Below are positions 12,701 to 24,596 of a stretch of 63,913 nt of DNA, piece after piece. Numbering within the stretch: the stretch's first letter is position 1; each line of letters begins with the position of its first letter. A program made the translations under genes and the position numbers. Source of the DNA: Purshia tridentata (lineage: Eukaryota > Streptophyta > Magnoliopsida > Rosales > Rosaceae); assembly GCA_003254885.1 (NCBI GenBank), contig QANT01002841.1:1-63913 (forward strand), given 5' to 3'. The notes under the pieces are model-generated. The model had not been told where the DNA came from. It made no database searches and saw only the letters and a program-made list of their open reading frames with translations.

Positions 12701-13601
12701 TGCACTGCAGAGCTAAAAAAACTACGTTACATGTTATTGTTGAAAATAGGCAGACCAAAATGCAAAAGAATTATTTGATGAATTTACCTCCAAAATTGTG
12801 TCAGTGCCAAATTCTTTCCTCCATTGAATCATGTTAGCCCACATGTGCTTTGCTCTCTCAATATCAAACTTTCTTGCTACCAAAAATCTGTAACAAAATA
12901 ACTCCTCAGGAAGAAATCATACAAAGAAACAGCAAAAACCAAACTTCCCATATCAAATCTTTTTTGCAGGAAAACACCCTTTTTTTCTTTTCCTGTAAAA
13001 GAAAGGCCAAAAACCAATCACCTCAACAGCATATGATAGTCATCATGTCTTGAAGGGAGCAATTCTTCCAAGATTAGCGCCTGTCGAAATGCATCCACAG
13101 CCCGTAGCTCCTCAACGTCCCGAACATCCTCAATTGAAACAGAAGTGGTCCGGCCACTACTACTTTTCCTCCTTTTCTTCTTGAGAGAATGCCGGAATTT
13201 ACTCGACGCATTGATTGCTTTCTTCTTCAGGTTCCCAATTCTGGTCCTTCTGTCATCCTCTGAATTCTCAAAATCTGACTTCCTTTCTTTTCTTTCATCA
13301 TTGCCAGAGAACCCCTCAAAACCTACACAACGTTAACCAAATTACCATCAGGTCCTAATTCTAGAGATTATACTTAATTAACTCATTTAAGCAAGTCAAT
13401 TTCATATCTTAATGCGGAATAAACTAGTGTCAAATCCAAGACCCTAGAAACCCTAGCACTCAGAAAAGCAAACGAGATCTTAGGTGACTAAACGAGATGA
13501 AATATAAAGAGAATTGAAACGAAGAAAAACAGAAAAGATAGGAAGGGGTCAAGGAAGATGAACTCACAAGGCCTGGCGAATCGGTCAAGTGGGCCGGACA
13601 T
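9756..13601 (-). CDS. Sec14-nodulin type phosphatidylinositol/phosphatidylcholine transfer protein (SFH)
   Basis: Fourteen exons join in frame: 13601-13568, 13322-13022, 12887-12788, 12630-12364, 12253-12176, 12052-11951, 11863-11814, 11721-11622, 11513-11415, 11304-11191, 10916-10784, 10596-10193, 9964-9890 and 9779-9756, giving 626 residues. The N-terminus [21 protein letters not shown] is typical of plant SFH proteins. CRAL-TRIO-N ([20 protein letters not shown]) is followed by the Sec14 lipid-binding domain (about 146-320: [52 protein letters not shown]). After residue ~475 come a hydrophobic segment ([21 protein letters not shown]) and a coiled-coil nodulin-like tail ending in basic and aromatic residues (KKRSCWW). 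Such proteins exchange PI and PC and stimulate phosphoinositide synthesis in polarised membrane growth. The three-base-periodic match at all junctions makes the model strong; the last 24-bp exon is the least certain. Confidence 0.93.
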
Positions 13602-15124
13602 GGTTACGTAGTGGAGAGCTCAAGATTGGGCGTCGATGGCGAGAGCAAGAACTACTTACAATATTTTCTAATTTCTATGCGAGAAATTCATACCAGAATT
13701 GGGGTTTGCCGAAGAGACCTTTGGTGTTCTTCTTCAGGGCCTCAGGGTCTTCTGAGCTTAGACAAGGTTCAGACTGAGACAGAGGAGTTGAGCCTTGGAA
13801 AGGGGGGATTTATGATGAAGGGTTAGCATCAAGTAATCAAGTATTAACGTACGGTTTAATTAAATCAATTTAATAGATTAATAGCGATTGAATTTAATTG
13901 AATATGGCCATTGGCCAGATACAAATGGTTTAACACGGCGACCTATGGTATGCTAATTGAACTGCGAAAGTTGCCACGTCGGAATACGCGCGTCCGACTT
14001 GGCGGGAATTTTACAACGCCGTTACGGCGGTTAATACGACTACATCCCCAACATCTTCTCTGTCACTTATGAAAATAGAGCCGGGGTTGAAACTTGAGAT
14101 CAGGTTCCGTTAAATCGAATTATTATGAAATTAATTATGTGGGTTTTATTTTAATTTTTAACGTTGTGAATGTGATCAATATATATTTTAATTATTGGAT
14201 AAATTTTGGAGGAGGTGAATCCGTGAATCAAGTGATGCTAATAACTTTTGGTGCTGCTAATTAATTATCGTCTAAATTTGGTAAGGGTGTTTATCTAATG
14301 AAAATGTCAGCGCGATACTGCCAATGATGATGCGTGTAGTTAAATCTAATGCTTGGTCTGATAATGATCATCTCTCTACTTTATTTTTCTTCTTCTTTTT
14401 TTTTTGTTTTGCATTACTTCCTTTATCAACTTGCTTTTAATTATAATGTTCTTGCACCGAAAAACAAGTGTGTGGACTCTTTTAACTTTAAGAATGGATT
14501 GAACTTGATTCCATGAATCTCATGGAACCACGCTCGCCACTTTGACCATGCCTCTCAAATTCATGCCAGGCCAGACAAAACTAATTGCTTCATTTCTGGA
14601 GGGAAGAGAAGGACGTTGACCTTCAATTTCAAAACCACAGAAGTTTAAGTTCAACGAACCCATAGTGGGGTAATGAAAAGAGTAAAGCATGCCAAGCAGC
14701 AACATGATATGTGTTAAAAATGTTGGGCAAATGAATCACCCATGCCATGCGTACATTAGCCAATAAGAATCCAATTAAGTGCCATCTGCCTCCAACATTA
14801 CATTTCCAGGAAGGTTTATCTGTACTACTATACATATATTTTTATATATATGGAATATATTCACAAACTTTTTACATAGATATATAAAAGGAGCAGAGAT
14901 GCATGACGGGCTACTGTTGTAGTGAGACCTTATCAACCTCGAAGAATGGTGTCTATGTACAATTTTAAATCTCTAGGAACAGATGCTGAAAAAATAATAA
15001 ACACCTTAGCAGTTAGTTCAACTTATGGTTTAAGAGAGAAGAAAAACGAAAAAAATAGGAATTTGCAATTGCAGTTAACAAGGTTTCAAAGTTAATTTGG
15101 AAGTGATGGTGAGCTTCTTACCTG
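13602..15124. other. Upstream region of the SFH gene and 3' flank of BBD
   Basis: The first ~200 bases are likely SFH leader. A GC-richer patch near 13970-14030 contains the E2F-like sequence listed separately. The rest is AT-rich with no recognisable gene. Confidence 0.5.
13999..14008. promoter_or_regulatory. E2F-type consensus upstream of SFH gene
   Basis: TTGGCGGGAA matches the E2F/DP consensus TTSSCGSSAA at all positions and lies about 400 bp upstream of the SFH start codon, in a locally GC-rich patch. Presence is seen; function is inference. Confidence 0.35.
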
Positions 15125-18014
15125 TTATATCACGTTCCTTTTAGCACGAAGTTGGAGAAGTTTGTCCCTCCACTGAGCTGGAAAAGAGTATGAAAAATGT
15201 GAGATTTCCACAACAGCTTAGCCACACACAGACAAACAACCACCATAGAGGTGTAACATTAAGGGTCACTCAACCATGCTAACACAGGAAGGGATTCTCT
15301 TATGCCCATGAGCTACTCAAGAAACTTCGAGAACTCAAACTACTTGATCACCCATGAGAATGATATACTCCAACGCGTATAATATAAATAATCCAGCTCA
15401 TAAAGAATAGAAATTTTCATAGAAATGCTAGAAGCCAATGAATTAGTTTTAAATCCAATGATAACTCCTGATGTTAAGAAAACTAAGGTAATCGTAAAAT
15501 GAGTACCACATCCCATTGACTGGCAGACAACACAATGCCAACTCATGTTTTAGGCTATAATTTAAAACTATCAAAAGTTGCTAGTACCCACACATCGACT
15601 GTCATCTAATTTTTTCTTTTGCCTTTCATAGAAGTAAAAAGCAACATCACAGAACTTCCCATTTACAAAAAGATAATTGCCCTCGACAAACAAAACAAAT
15701 GCATTAAACATGCAAAAGAAATTTACCAGCATCCCTATAGCGTTCCTCAACAGCGGCAATAAGCATGTTGCGCACAAGATTAAACTCCTTTGTTTCAACA
15801 CATGGTTGACCACTTGGCCTGGAAACCATATATACTTTCAATTAGATCCTCTATCTCAATGTACAGTAAATTTAGAGATAGGTTTTTTCTTGCTCAGCTT
15901 AATAATTCAGGCACTAATCTCTAATAATCAATTAACCTATGTACTAGCCAATTGGAACGTGTATACATTTCAAACAACTTTCAACATGAATCTCAGAAAG
16001 ACTGAACAAATATGTTAAGTATAATATAGGCAATAGTTACATAATCTTATCACAGTTAGATTGCACTTCCTTCCAACTCATCTTATCCAAACCCAAATAA
16101 ACGTACTTTACACAGTAAATCTTTAGCATCCAAAACACATACCAAGACATCTATAAGACATTCAAAACTTACCGATCCAGTTCAGTAAATAGTAATCCAT
16201 CTGAAGCAGGGGCATGCGTTGAGAGCTTTCCAGATTCAATAACTCTCATTCCATCAGTGTATGCCAGGTACTTGTTGACTTGTATGGGAACCTGCAGAGA
16301 ATATGAAACTAAGCAATTATTAAGCATTTAAGGCCTTTTCACATTGAGTTCACAAGACAAGAAAATATAATTATACAAATATGCATGAAACTGAAAATCC
16401 AAACTGACCGTATAGAACTATGTTTTAAAAAAGTGGTAGGAACTCTTTATCTTTCAGTTCAACATTCATTACGACTTTGGTCAACAGGTAGTTTCTAAAC
16501 ATTCTAAATGTTCAAAGATTTTAGCAGGTAGTTTACAAGCAATCTAATTCTAAGATTTGAAAAATAGATATTGTAAGCAGCACAATCAGAATACCTTGCA
16601 CCTTACGGCAATGTTGATGGCATCTGAAGGCCGAAGGTCGAAGCTGACACACTCTGTGTCATTACCCGCCTGTGACCACATCTAACACAGTGTCACTATC
16701 CACTAACCACTTAGAAATTTGAAAAGAAATAATTCAGAACAACCCCAACCACCCCCCTCCCTCTTTTCACCACCCAAAAAATATAATAATAATAACAATA
16801 AGCCAGATGAAGAATGGAGTGGAATATGCCTTTCTGAGGTATAACTGAGCAAAATATGCCTCATGCACTCTCTTAGTGACTCTAACAAGTCGGACCTGCT
16901 CAGGTTGAAAACAATTAAAAAACACAATCAAAGGTCATGAAGAATGTATTGTGTAACAGACTTGCAATATCATATTGTCATAGAAGAAAAACACCACAAA
17001 TACATACCTCATAACCCATTTTGTCAATCATCTCCCTCACCACTTGATACATAGTTGGCCTAGCCTGGAAACCAAATATCAAAATCATATATTTTTAAAA
17101 TTCTATTTGATGCAAGACCAAGATGTTGCTGAAATCTAATTTTGCCCACTCAACCAACCTAGAAAAACAAAAATCCTAACTCAAACGAATGGACAATGGG
17201 GAGAGAAAACATACAATTGGAACATTGCGCACTGCTGCCATAAGCAACACACTAGGCATCTCCACTGCAATCAAAGGCAAAGAAAGGTTCAAATTGAAAT
17301 AAAAAGTTACAGGGATTTTCTGAGGTAAATCCCAAACATAAAAAGTCTTCTAATACTAAAGAATCAAAGATTACTAATTCAAGATTAACATACAAACGAT
17401 TATTGGGAGAAGAAGACCAGTCCCATCTTCCATCTTCAATACAATTGCAGGATGTGGAGCATAATCTGGCAGATGCCCACCCTGAGGGTTGTTATGGACA
17501 CACCTTAAGTGCCTCCCATCCCTCATTTTGATCATGAATCCATCAGCTCCACTCTTCACCTCAACTATACCAAAACGAAAGGCAAATACTTGTCATTTGA
17601 CAGGCACATGTGAAATAACACCACACCAGAAGTTTTACAGAAGTGCTAAATTCCAAGGATTCATAATTACAATTTCTGGAATTAATGGTTACAGAATTGA
17701 ATTAGCTAATGGCGTAGCATACCGGCTTCAAGTACGCTAGAGTTGACATAATCTTCATCATTTTCATTGAAGTTCTCCGCCATGCTTCCATTGCCATTTG
17801 ACGAAGAACTGAAAGTACAATGCACTTTTGTGCATTTTCGTGCATTTTGAGGAGCAGAAAGAAAACCAGCCTTGGGGATTCCTTTGAATCCCCATAATTC
17901 AGTTCTAAGAAGCCTAGCCTTTACCAAAGGGCCTACTACTGGCAGAGTGTAAAACCCCGCTTGCTTTGCGCGAACAGTGGGGCAAATTACTGGCCCTTGC
18001 AAAGACCCCATCAT
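15125..18014 (-). CDS. BBD: Bifunctional nuclease, BBD family
   Basis: Nine exons: 18014-17723, 17564-17394, 17264-17215, 17064-17008, 16895-16830, 16669-16595, 16291-16173, 15818-15727 and 15177-15125, encoding 324 residues. The DUF151/BFN domain is clear: ADGFMIKMRDGRHLRCVHNN, GTGLLLPIIVLEMPSVLLMA, RPTMYQVVREMIDKMGYEV, VSFDLRPSDAINIAVRC and PIQVNKYLAYTDGMRVIESG, followed by the UVR-like C-terminal helix (VEERYRDAAQWRDKLLQLRAK). Family members have RNase and DNase activity and regulate ABA-related defence; the Arabidopsis proteins are nuclear. The N-terminal ~95 residues (MMGSLQGPVICPTVRAKQAG onward) are variable. The donor after exon 5 is GC, not GT, because the conserved residues before and after leave no other joint in frame. 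A 5' UTR intron is likely, since an acceptor TTATTAG lies just upstream of the start. Confidence 0.93.
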
Positions 18015-21000
18015 ACCTCCTCCAAAATCTACCTAATAAAAAAAACAAAAAAAAAGTAAAGATCATGTGCTGTTTGGTTGCTGAGAAAATATAAGAAATT
18101 GAAAGTGATTTAAATCCAGCATATTTGTATAAATTCGTACATGTACTTGTGATGCCTGTACGTATTACGGGATATTACATAAATAAAACAGAAGTTTTAT
18201 GTTTGATTACCGAGAAAATCAGAAAACGTGAGCGACTGAAATGATTAGTTTATGATTTGATAATTAATCATGATTAGGTAAAGTAACATGGCTAAAAAAA
18301 GAAATCCACTCTCACTCACTCACTCACTCTCACTTCAACAAGTAGTAGCGAGTTGGAAGTGTTAAACATCAATCACATATATGAATCAGATCAGAGCCTA
18401 AAATCAGACCTTAAGACCTTAAAAAGCTCTCTACCTTTAAAGACAAAGATCGAAGTGACGAAGCTTCCGATCAAAGCTTAAAAAGCCTTCCGTTTTCCGG
18501 AGCTAGTGTTTCCGATTCTGATTTCAAGGATTCCGAAATCCAATTCCAACTAAATTAAATTCCTGAAGAAAGCGACGGACTGAAAGATCTGAATCAATCG
18601 AATGAAGTCTGCGATCGGACTGATTTAAGGAAGAAGCAATTGAAGCTTCTCTGTATTGTGGAGAAACGGAAGAGGTGACCGACAAGGAGGAACGGATAAA
18701 AGGAATGAGAGATGGGGAAGAAGATAAGAGATTCTTGCTTGTATAATAATTGTATTGGTGTGAAGCGATTGAGATACATTAAAAATACTTGTAGTGCTTG
18801 GGGGATAACAACATGAATCAATTGTGTTTTTTCCACCAAAAAAACAAAACAATTGTGTTTTCTCAAATTACGCTTCTGTCCCCGTTGGAAAATAAGCTTT
18901 CAGCGTGTAGAATGGCATTTATGACATTTAAGCGAAGTGGATAATACTGGTCTGACTGGAAATTGCGGCTTCGCGCGTAGAATGACATAATGAAAGGGTC
19001 TGAGGGGCAACAGTGCCGGCGGTCGACGAGATCAAGATTCACAAACGACTGCCACGTGGTGCTGTTTCTCCAGGTTGATCTGGATAAGGCTTCTCTCTAG
19101 AAAATATCAAAATTCTGTTTTCTTCCCCAAAATCAAACTATCGGTTTTTGGATTGCAGTTGGTAATTTGTTCATCTTTTGCTAACACTTGCAACTTGATG
19201 GCATCGTGGTTCAGGTCCGTTCCTTTCCTTTTTAAATTGTCGGTTATAAATAGGCATGGCAACATAGATCAAAGATTTGTTTGTACAAAATTGTATAATT
19301 TTATAATTAACTTATTTGTTTATCGGAATTTATGATTTCAAAATGTATGAATGACATATTATTAATAAAAAAAAATTATAAATGACATTCATATCTTACG
19401 TATTTATCATTTGATGACGTGGCTCAATGAATATGATCTGGTTTTATGGCATACCCTCTTATTAAGTTATTATATGTGAATTTTGTTCATGATGGATCAT
19501 GTGCTGATAATTCGAACACAAGTGCATGGTTTTTGTCATACTATATTTAAATCATGTCCATTTCAATGGAACAGTGACTTCTAGCTAGCTTATAAAACAA
19601 AGCTATAATAATAAATATAGTATAAGAAATTAAGAACATCCATTTTAATATAGGCAGAATGACAGAATCCTTACCAGTTTTCGTCTCCCACAAGTTTATA
19701 TATAAAGGTCCACTTCAAAAAAGAAAAACCAATAAGAGGTCTTTTTCGATATTAAAAGGGAATTAATAGGAGGGGGCCTCTGCAAATAAATAAAGATAAT
19801 CAATAAGGGATATAGAAAATTGAAATTGGAGCACGAGTAACGTCGTCACCTAAAAGTTATTTAAGATTTTATAATAATAATTAATTTAATATAAGCTAAA
19901 CGATTAATTAAGAGACAACTTACAATTAAATAATTAATTGGTATGTAAGCGACATTAGTACATTACCATTTTTTTACATCTCTTATGTGCCCATGTGGGG
20001 ATAGGGTGTCCCAGATGATATCATCTGATACGTAGTATAGACGACATTAGTTTGACTTTTAAATTTTGCTTCTTAAACTATGTTATAGTATTTACATATT
20101 TTATTTGAGTTTTATTGTTGGCATCGTATTATCGTATATAGTCATTTTGTATTAACCAAGCTCCTATCTACGAAGTCAAGGTGACGACTGAAGAGTTGGC
20201 TGGCTTGCGGGGAGGATGGCTGCTTTGCCACTGGTATTTTTTTTTTTCAAAGGGTTGAGTGTGTTAGTGGGTTGGGGTGTGTAGTTTGAATGTATTAGTG
20301 GGATGTGTAGTGTTTGGATTAGGTGGGTGTGTAGTGATAAATTTGGTGAGATTAATGGGGTTGGGGTATTTTAGTAATTAGGAATATTGTGTTTATGAGA
20401 AAATTCAAATGTAAAAAGAGTGTGGGGGTGGGGAGTGAGGGGGAGGTGTGTAGTGAGAAGAAAAAGGGTATGCAAATAGTTGGTACTTTGGTCACAAAAA
20501 ACAAGTTAGTACCTTTTCAAAATTTATTGTAGGACTTCCACAAGGATGGGTTACGAGGTCTGTTAAAGATGGGCCTTGACCACAATTTTAAGTGGAACTA
20601 TGTAGAATGGGCCAGGCAGCTAGTTAAATGGACCAAATTGAAGACCCCAAACTTGAATGGACCTTTGGATGTAGGTTGACCTTACTAATTGTCTCCGTAG
20701 GTAGGGACCGGGCAAAGAGAAATTTAACTCATATAGCTGGCGCTTAAGGCGCTTTTTTTTGGGCCATGGAAAGTCGAAGTTTCATCAAAATACCAAACGA
20801 CAACGTTTACATAGCAAACAAACTAAACACTAAAATACAGCCAGAAAACAGGAAAATCAAAACATTAATTAAAGTATTATGGATTGGAATAAAATGTTAT
20901 TTTGAATATCGATCAGTAAATTTGCATAGTACATAAATTATGTGAAAGAAGGTCCCCTAGAGGCTAGCTGCTAGAAGATGCTATAAATTAATTAATGGCA

Positions 21001-21173
21001 GTACATGAATAAATGTTAATGGATCAAACTTGGTCCATCCTGGAATCTGTTTACAGGATGACCAAATTTGCTCCATTAAGCTGGAGGGAGGTTTCACCGA
21101 TCGATATGGGATTAAAGACTTATATAATAATTAATACTTGGCTATGTAATTAAGATAAACACATTATTCATAA
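18015..21173. other. BBD 5' region and intergenic DNA
   Basis: About 18015-18700 is probably BBD leader and promoter (short TCAC repeats near 18310-18330). The rest is AT-rich. Around 20240-20460 lies a G/T-rich stretch with repeated TGTGTAGTG-like words, of unknown origin. I recognise no gene. The foldback at 21017-21078 is listed separately. Confidence 0.45.
21017..21078. repeat. 62-nt imperfect foldback downstream of the bHLH stop
   Basis: Left arm 21017-21042 and right arm 21054-21078 are inverted copies with about three mismatches and one bulge, around an 11-nt loop. It lies 96 bp past the stop codon of the - strand bHLH gene, so probably in its 3' UTR. It could be a structured UTR element, a small foldback transposon relic or a small-RNA precursor. 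Confidence 0.75.
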
Positions 21174-24100
21174 TTAAGTCCCTCCACCACCAAAGTTAGG
21201 TGTTGGCCAAACATTTCCACCACCAGTGACGTCACCTGCCACATAAGACATGCAAGACAATGGCACCAGACAGAGCCCTCTACTTCTGAGATCTCGCTTT
21301 GTTTGATCTCCATTTCCGTTCTCTGTCGCACTCTGAAAAATTATTAGCAGCTACTGTGTTATTTAAACTAATTAAGAAATTAATTTAATTAGCAATTACG
21401 CATCTCATTAATTAATTAACTCGATCTAAGGCTCTTATTACCCCTTGCATAATTTTAGTAGTGGTGGACTGCTTGTTGCGTGATGACTTCATGTACGGGA
21501 CGCTGAGGGTCTGCACAATTAATTACGTACACATATACGTACGTGAAAATAATCAAGACTTAATAATTATAAGTATTGACTCATAAATATATGCATGATT
21601 TGAATAACAATGCATGAATCGTAGAAAACATGGCAGGAACCAGAGATCAAAGAGATTACATTACTCTTCACAGAGATGAGACTAAACCTTAAAAAGAATG
21701 CCTTAAGAGAAACCCTAGCATGCAGACTATATATATCCAAGTACTACGTGCGTAGGACAGTAAGGTTTTTCTTCTAGAAATTAATTGCTTGGTCTTGATC
21801 ATAATATATGTGAGATTACAATATATTCTGTCTAAATTTTAATATTCCAATATTATTGATTCAGTCGATTTTATTTAGGTTAATTAATTAAGAACATGAT
21901 GTGGAAGTGGAAATAGTTAAAGTAATTAAGTACCTCGACCTGGCTTTGAAGGAATTTGATGTATCCGATGGCCTCCATCAGTACGGATGCTGTGTCTGTC
22001 TGCAATATATATATATATTGGACGTTAAGGAAATTTTAATTTCAGATTTCCCTTTTTGTTTTTCATTGTAATTAAAGTGAAAATTAAGCAGAAACAAATG
22101 AATTACGTTGTAAGTAGTAGTAGGTACGTACCTTGCCAAAGGGTGCTACCAATTGCTGAAGAGCTGCGATTCTATCTCCTAATTTCTCCTTCCTAACCTG
22201 TGGAAATTAATTAATTCCAAAACTTACATTAATTCATACACATTCAAGCGAATAGTTAACTGGTATAAGTGGCTAGATAGCTAGCATGAAGTATGAAGTA
22301 CCCTAATTAATAAATAATCATTATAAGAATTATTAATTAATTTGGTCACCTTGAAGGGTGGGCATGAATTTCGTGACTCCAATCGCGATTTCTTTGGAGC
22401 AGCTGCTTGAGTTAGTTTTGGCCCAATTAAACTGCCGGGTCGCTTCACTTCAGACGACGACGTCGTTATCTGGTCATTCTCGAAACAGGATAGTATCTTT
22501 GATCCAAATGCAAACACGTTCTAAACAATATCAGTACTTAATTGTTTGATCCATCATCAAAATCCGTACTGCGCGCTAATTTAATTTGGATGAAACAAAG
22601 AAAGAGATCGAAAAAAAAGAAAAAAAGTACTTCTCTGAAAAAGGAGATTCATATACGCAGTAGCTGTATAAAGTTTGAAGCTATGCCCCCAATGTTCCCA
22701 AAAGGGACAAAGTTATATATTCTTTTGGTGCCATAACTAAATAAAGATTTTTAGAACAAAGTGTATAAACTTTTCAATTTATTTTGAAAAGCCACTAGCC
22801 AATAGCCACTACAGTGTATCCCATAACAATATTGTTACCATGATATATGTTTCAGTACTAATATCAAAGTAATGATCTCACATACAAATTCCAAGGTCTT
22901 AAAGATTACATAAGCTAGTATGAAGGTAGCCATTGATTTTTAATAATATGCTGGTATTTAAGGTTTGCCTAGGGTAACAGTTAATATTGCAGGCTCGCTT
23001 CTGCTAATAAGAAGAATATTACTAATTAAATAGAGGAGGAAGAAGACTACCCACATGAGTACTAGTGTTGCCACGTGATAGCCGATGGTCGTCGTTTGAT
23101 TGCTGCATCTGTTGATGATGACCAAATGAATATTGCCTATCCTTGTACATGCCAAAGCTATCAATATCACCCTCATGTGAATTAGGCTGACTAAATCTTC
23201 CAGAATTAGCTAAAACATCCATGGCACGCAAGTTCATGTCCAAGTTTAAGTAGTTGCTTGAGATTGTAGAGGAAGACGACGAGTGGTTCAAGTTGGAAAT
23301 ATTTATGCTGGGATAAATTTGGCTGAACTGCCCCGGTCTGCTAGGCATCGCCGCAGCGTGATGACCTCCAAGCTGATCATTACAATGATGATTTGAGTAA
23401 AATTGATGATCTCCAGCTGAAATTTGATGACGGTGATGAACAGATGAGGACAAGGTCCTGAGTAAGAGTTTCTCAGTGAGATCATTCATCAATTGATGAT
23501 CTTTTTGCTCGTTCTTTATATTATTGATTAGGCCGCAGCTGCTAATTGTACTAGTACTACTGGGAAATAAGTGGTAATCGTCGAGACTAGTAGTAGTGGT
23601 GGACATCAGCATTTGTGTTATTTTTGGAAAGGAAATATCTAAGGATGATGATGAGGAGGAGGAGAGCTCTTGCTTAATTTTTGCAAGGTGTTGAAGGTCA
23701 TGGGCAGTGGTAGGTGGCCAGTGATGAAAGCCCAAGTGATGATCATCTGTTGCGGCTGGTACCATATTGGATCTAGTAGTACTAGTAGAGAGTGCTAGAA
23801 CCTCATCACTTTTCTGCCTCGAATCTCTCAAGCTTGAGATAACTACTTCATTAAAGCTTGAATTTGATGAGTTACCAGCTGCGCTTGTACTACTACTGCT
23901 CCCCCAAAAATATAACAGTACTCCATCAGAAGAGAAAATTATATTAATTAATTAATTTCAAAATGGAAGCCTTAATTCCCAAAATATATTGTTAATTTTT
24001 ACTTAATTACTTAATTAATTAATTTCTATAAATATTGTATATCATTATGGCATGATGATGTTTTCCATATTAATTGAAGCAAGTGATCATCAGTATACTA

Positions 24101-24412
24101 GCTAGCTAGTCTACTAAATATACATTTCATCCTGGCCTGCTGCATATATATCTAGGTTAATTATGACTTCATTCAAAACTTTAGCTTTTATAATCTAATG
24201 GATTCTTGCTGAACCTAGCTATTTAAAACATCTCATATATTTAACAAAAACTTAATTAACAGCATAAGAAAATTTCTAGCTATAATTTTCAGCTTTCTGA
24301 CTGAGGAACACATCAAATAACAAAAGAAAAGCTAGCAAATTCCAAAATTTAAAGTTTTATATATGAACTGCCAAATGTTCATTATGAATGAAATAATCAA
24401 ATTAGCTCTCAG

Positions 24413-24455
<43 letters not shown>

Positions 24456-24596
24456 GACTACTTACAAACTGGTAATAGGGGTCCAAGCATGGTTGGTTGG
24501 AACTCCATAGCAAGATGGGATAGCTAAAGAAGAAGACCCAGTAGCAAGATTCTCTTGGAGCTGATGATGTTGGTGATGGAGGTTTGCAGACTCCAT
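21174..24596 (-). CDS. Atypical bHLH transcription factor (bHLH112/123/114-like)
   Basis: Exons 24596-24466, 23895-23055, 22520-22350, 22197-22132, 21999-21934, 21510-21442 and 21332-21174 give 500 residues. The N-terminus (MESANLHHQHHQLQENL, SCYGVPTNHAWTPITS) and the large Ser/His-rich second exon are typical of this subgroup. The DNA-binding and dimerisation region (about 370-425) reads [45 protein letters not shown], followed by ETLSVPYM and RDLRSRGLCLVPLSCMSYV, which is diagnostic. The basic region lacks the usual His-Glu-Arg trio of E-box binders. Relatives act in root development and abiotic stress responses. The exon 2/3 joint (CAT before gtgggt, acceptor gtttag) is the best in-frame choice; a donor 4 nt downstream with another acceptor is possible. 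An in-frame ATG at 24671 would extend the N-terminus by 25 residues. Confidence 0.9.
24419..24452 (-). repeat. (GA)n microsatellite in bHLH intron 1
   Basis: About 17 GA units lying 13-46 bases inside the first intron, next to its donor. Confidence 0.95.
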
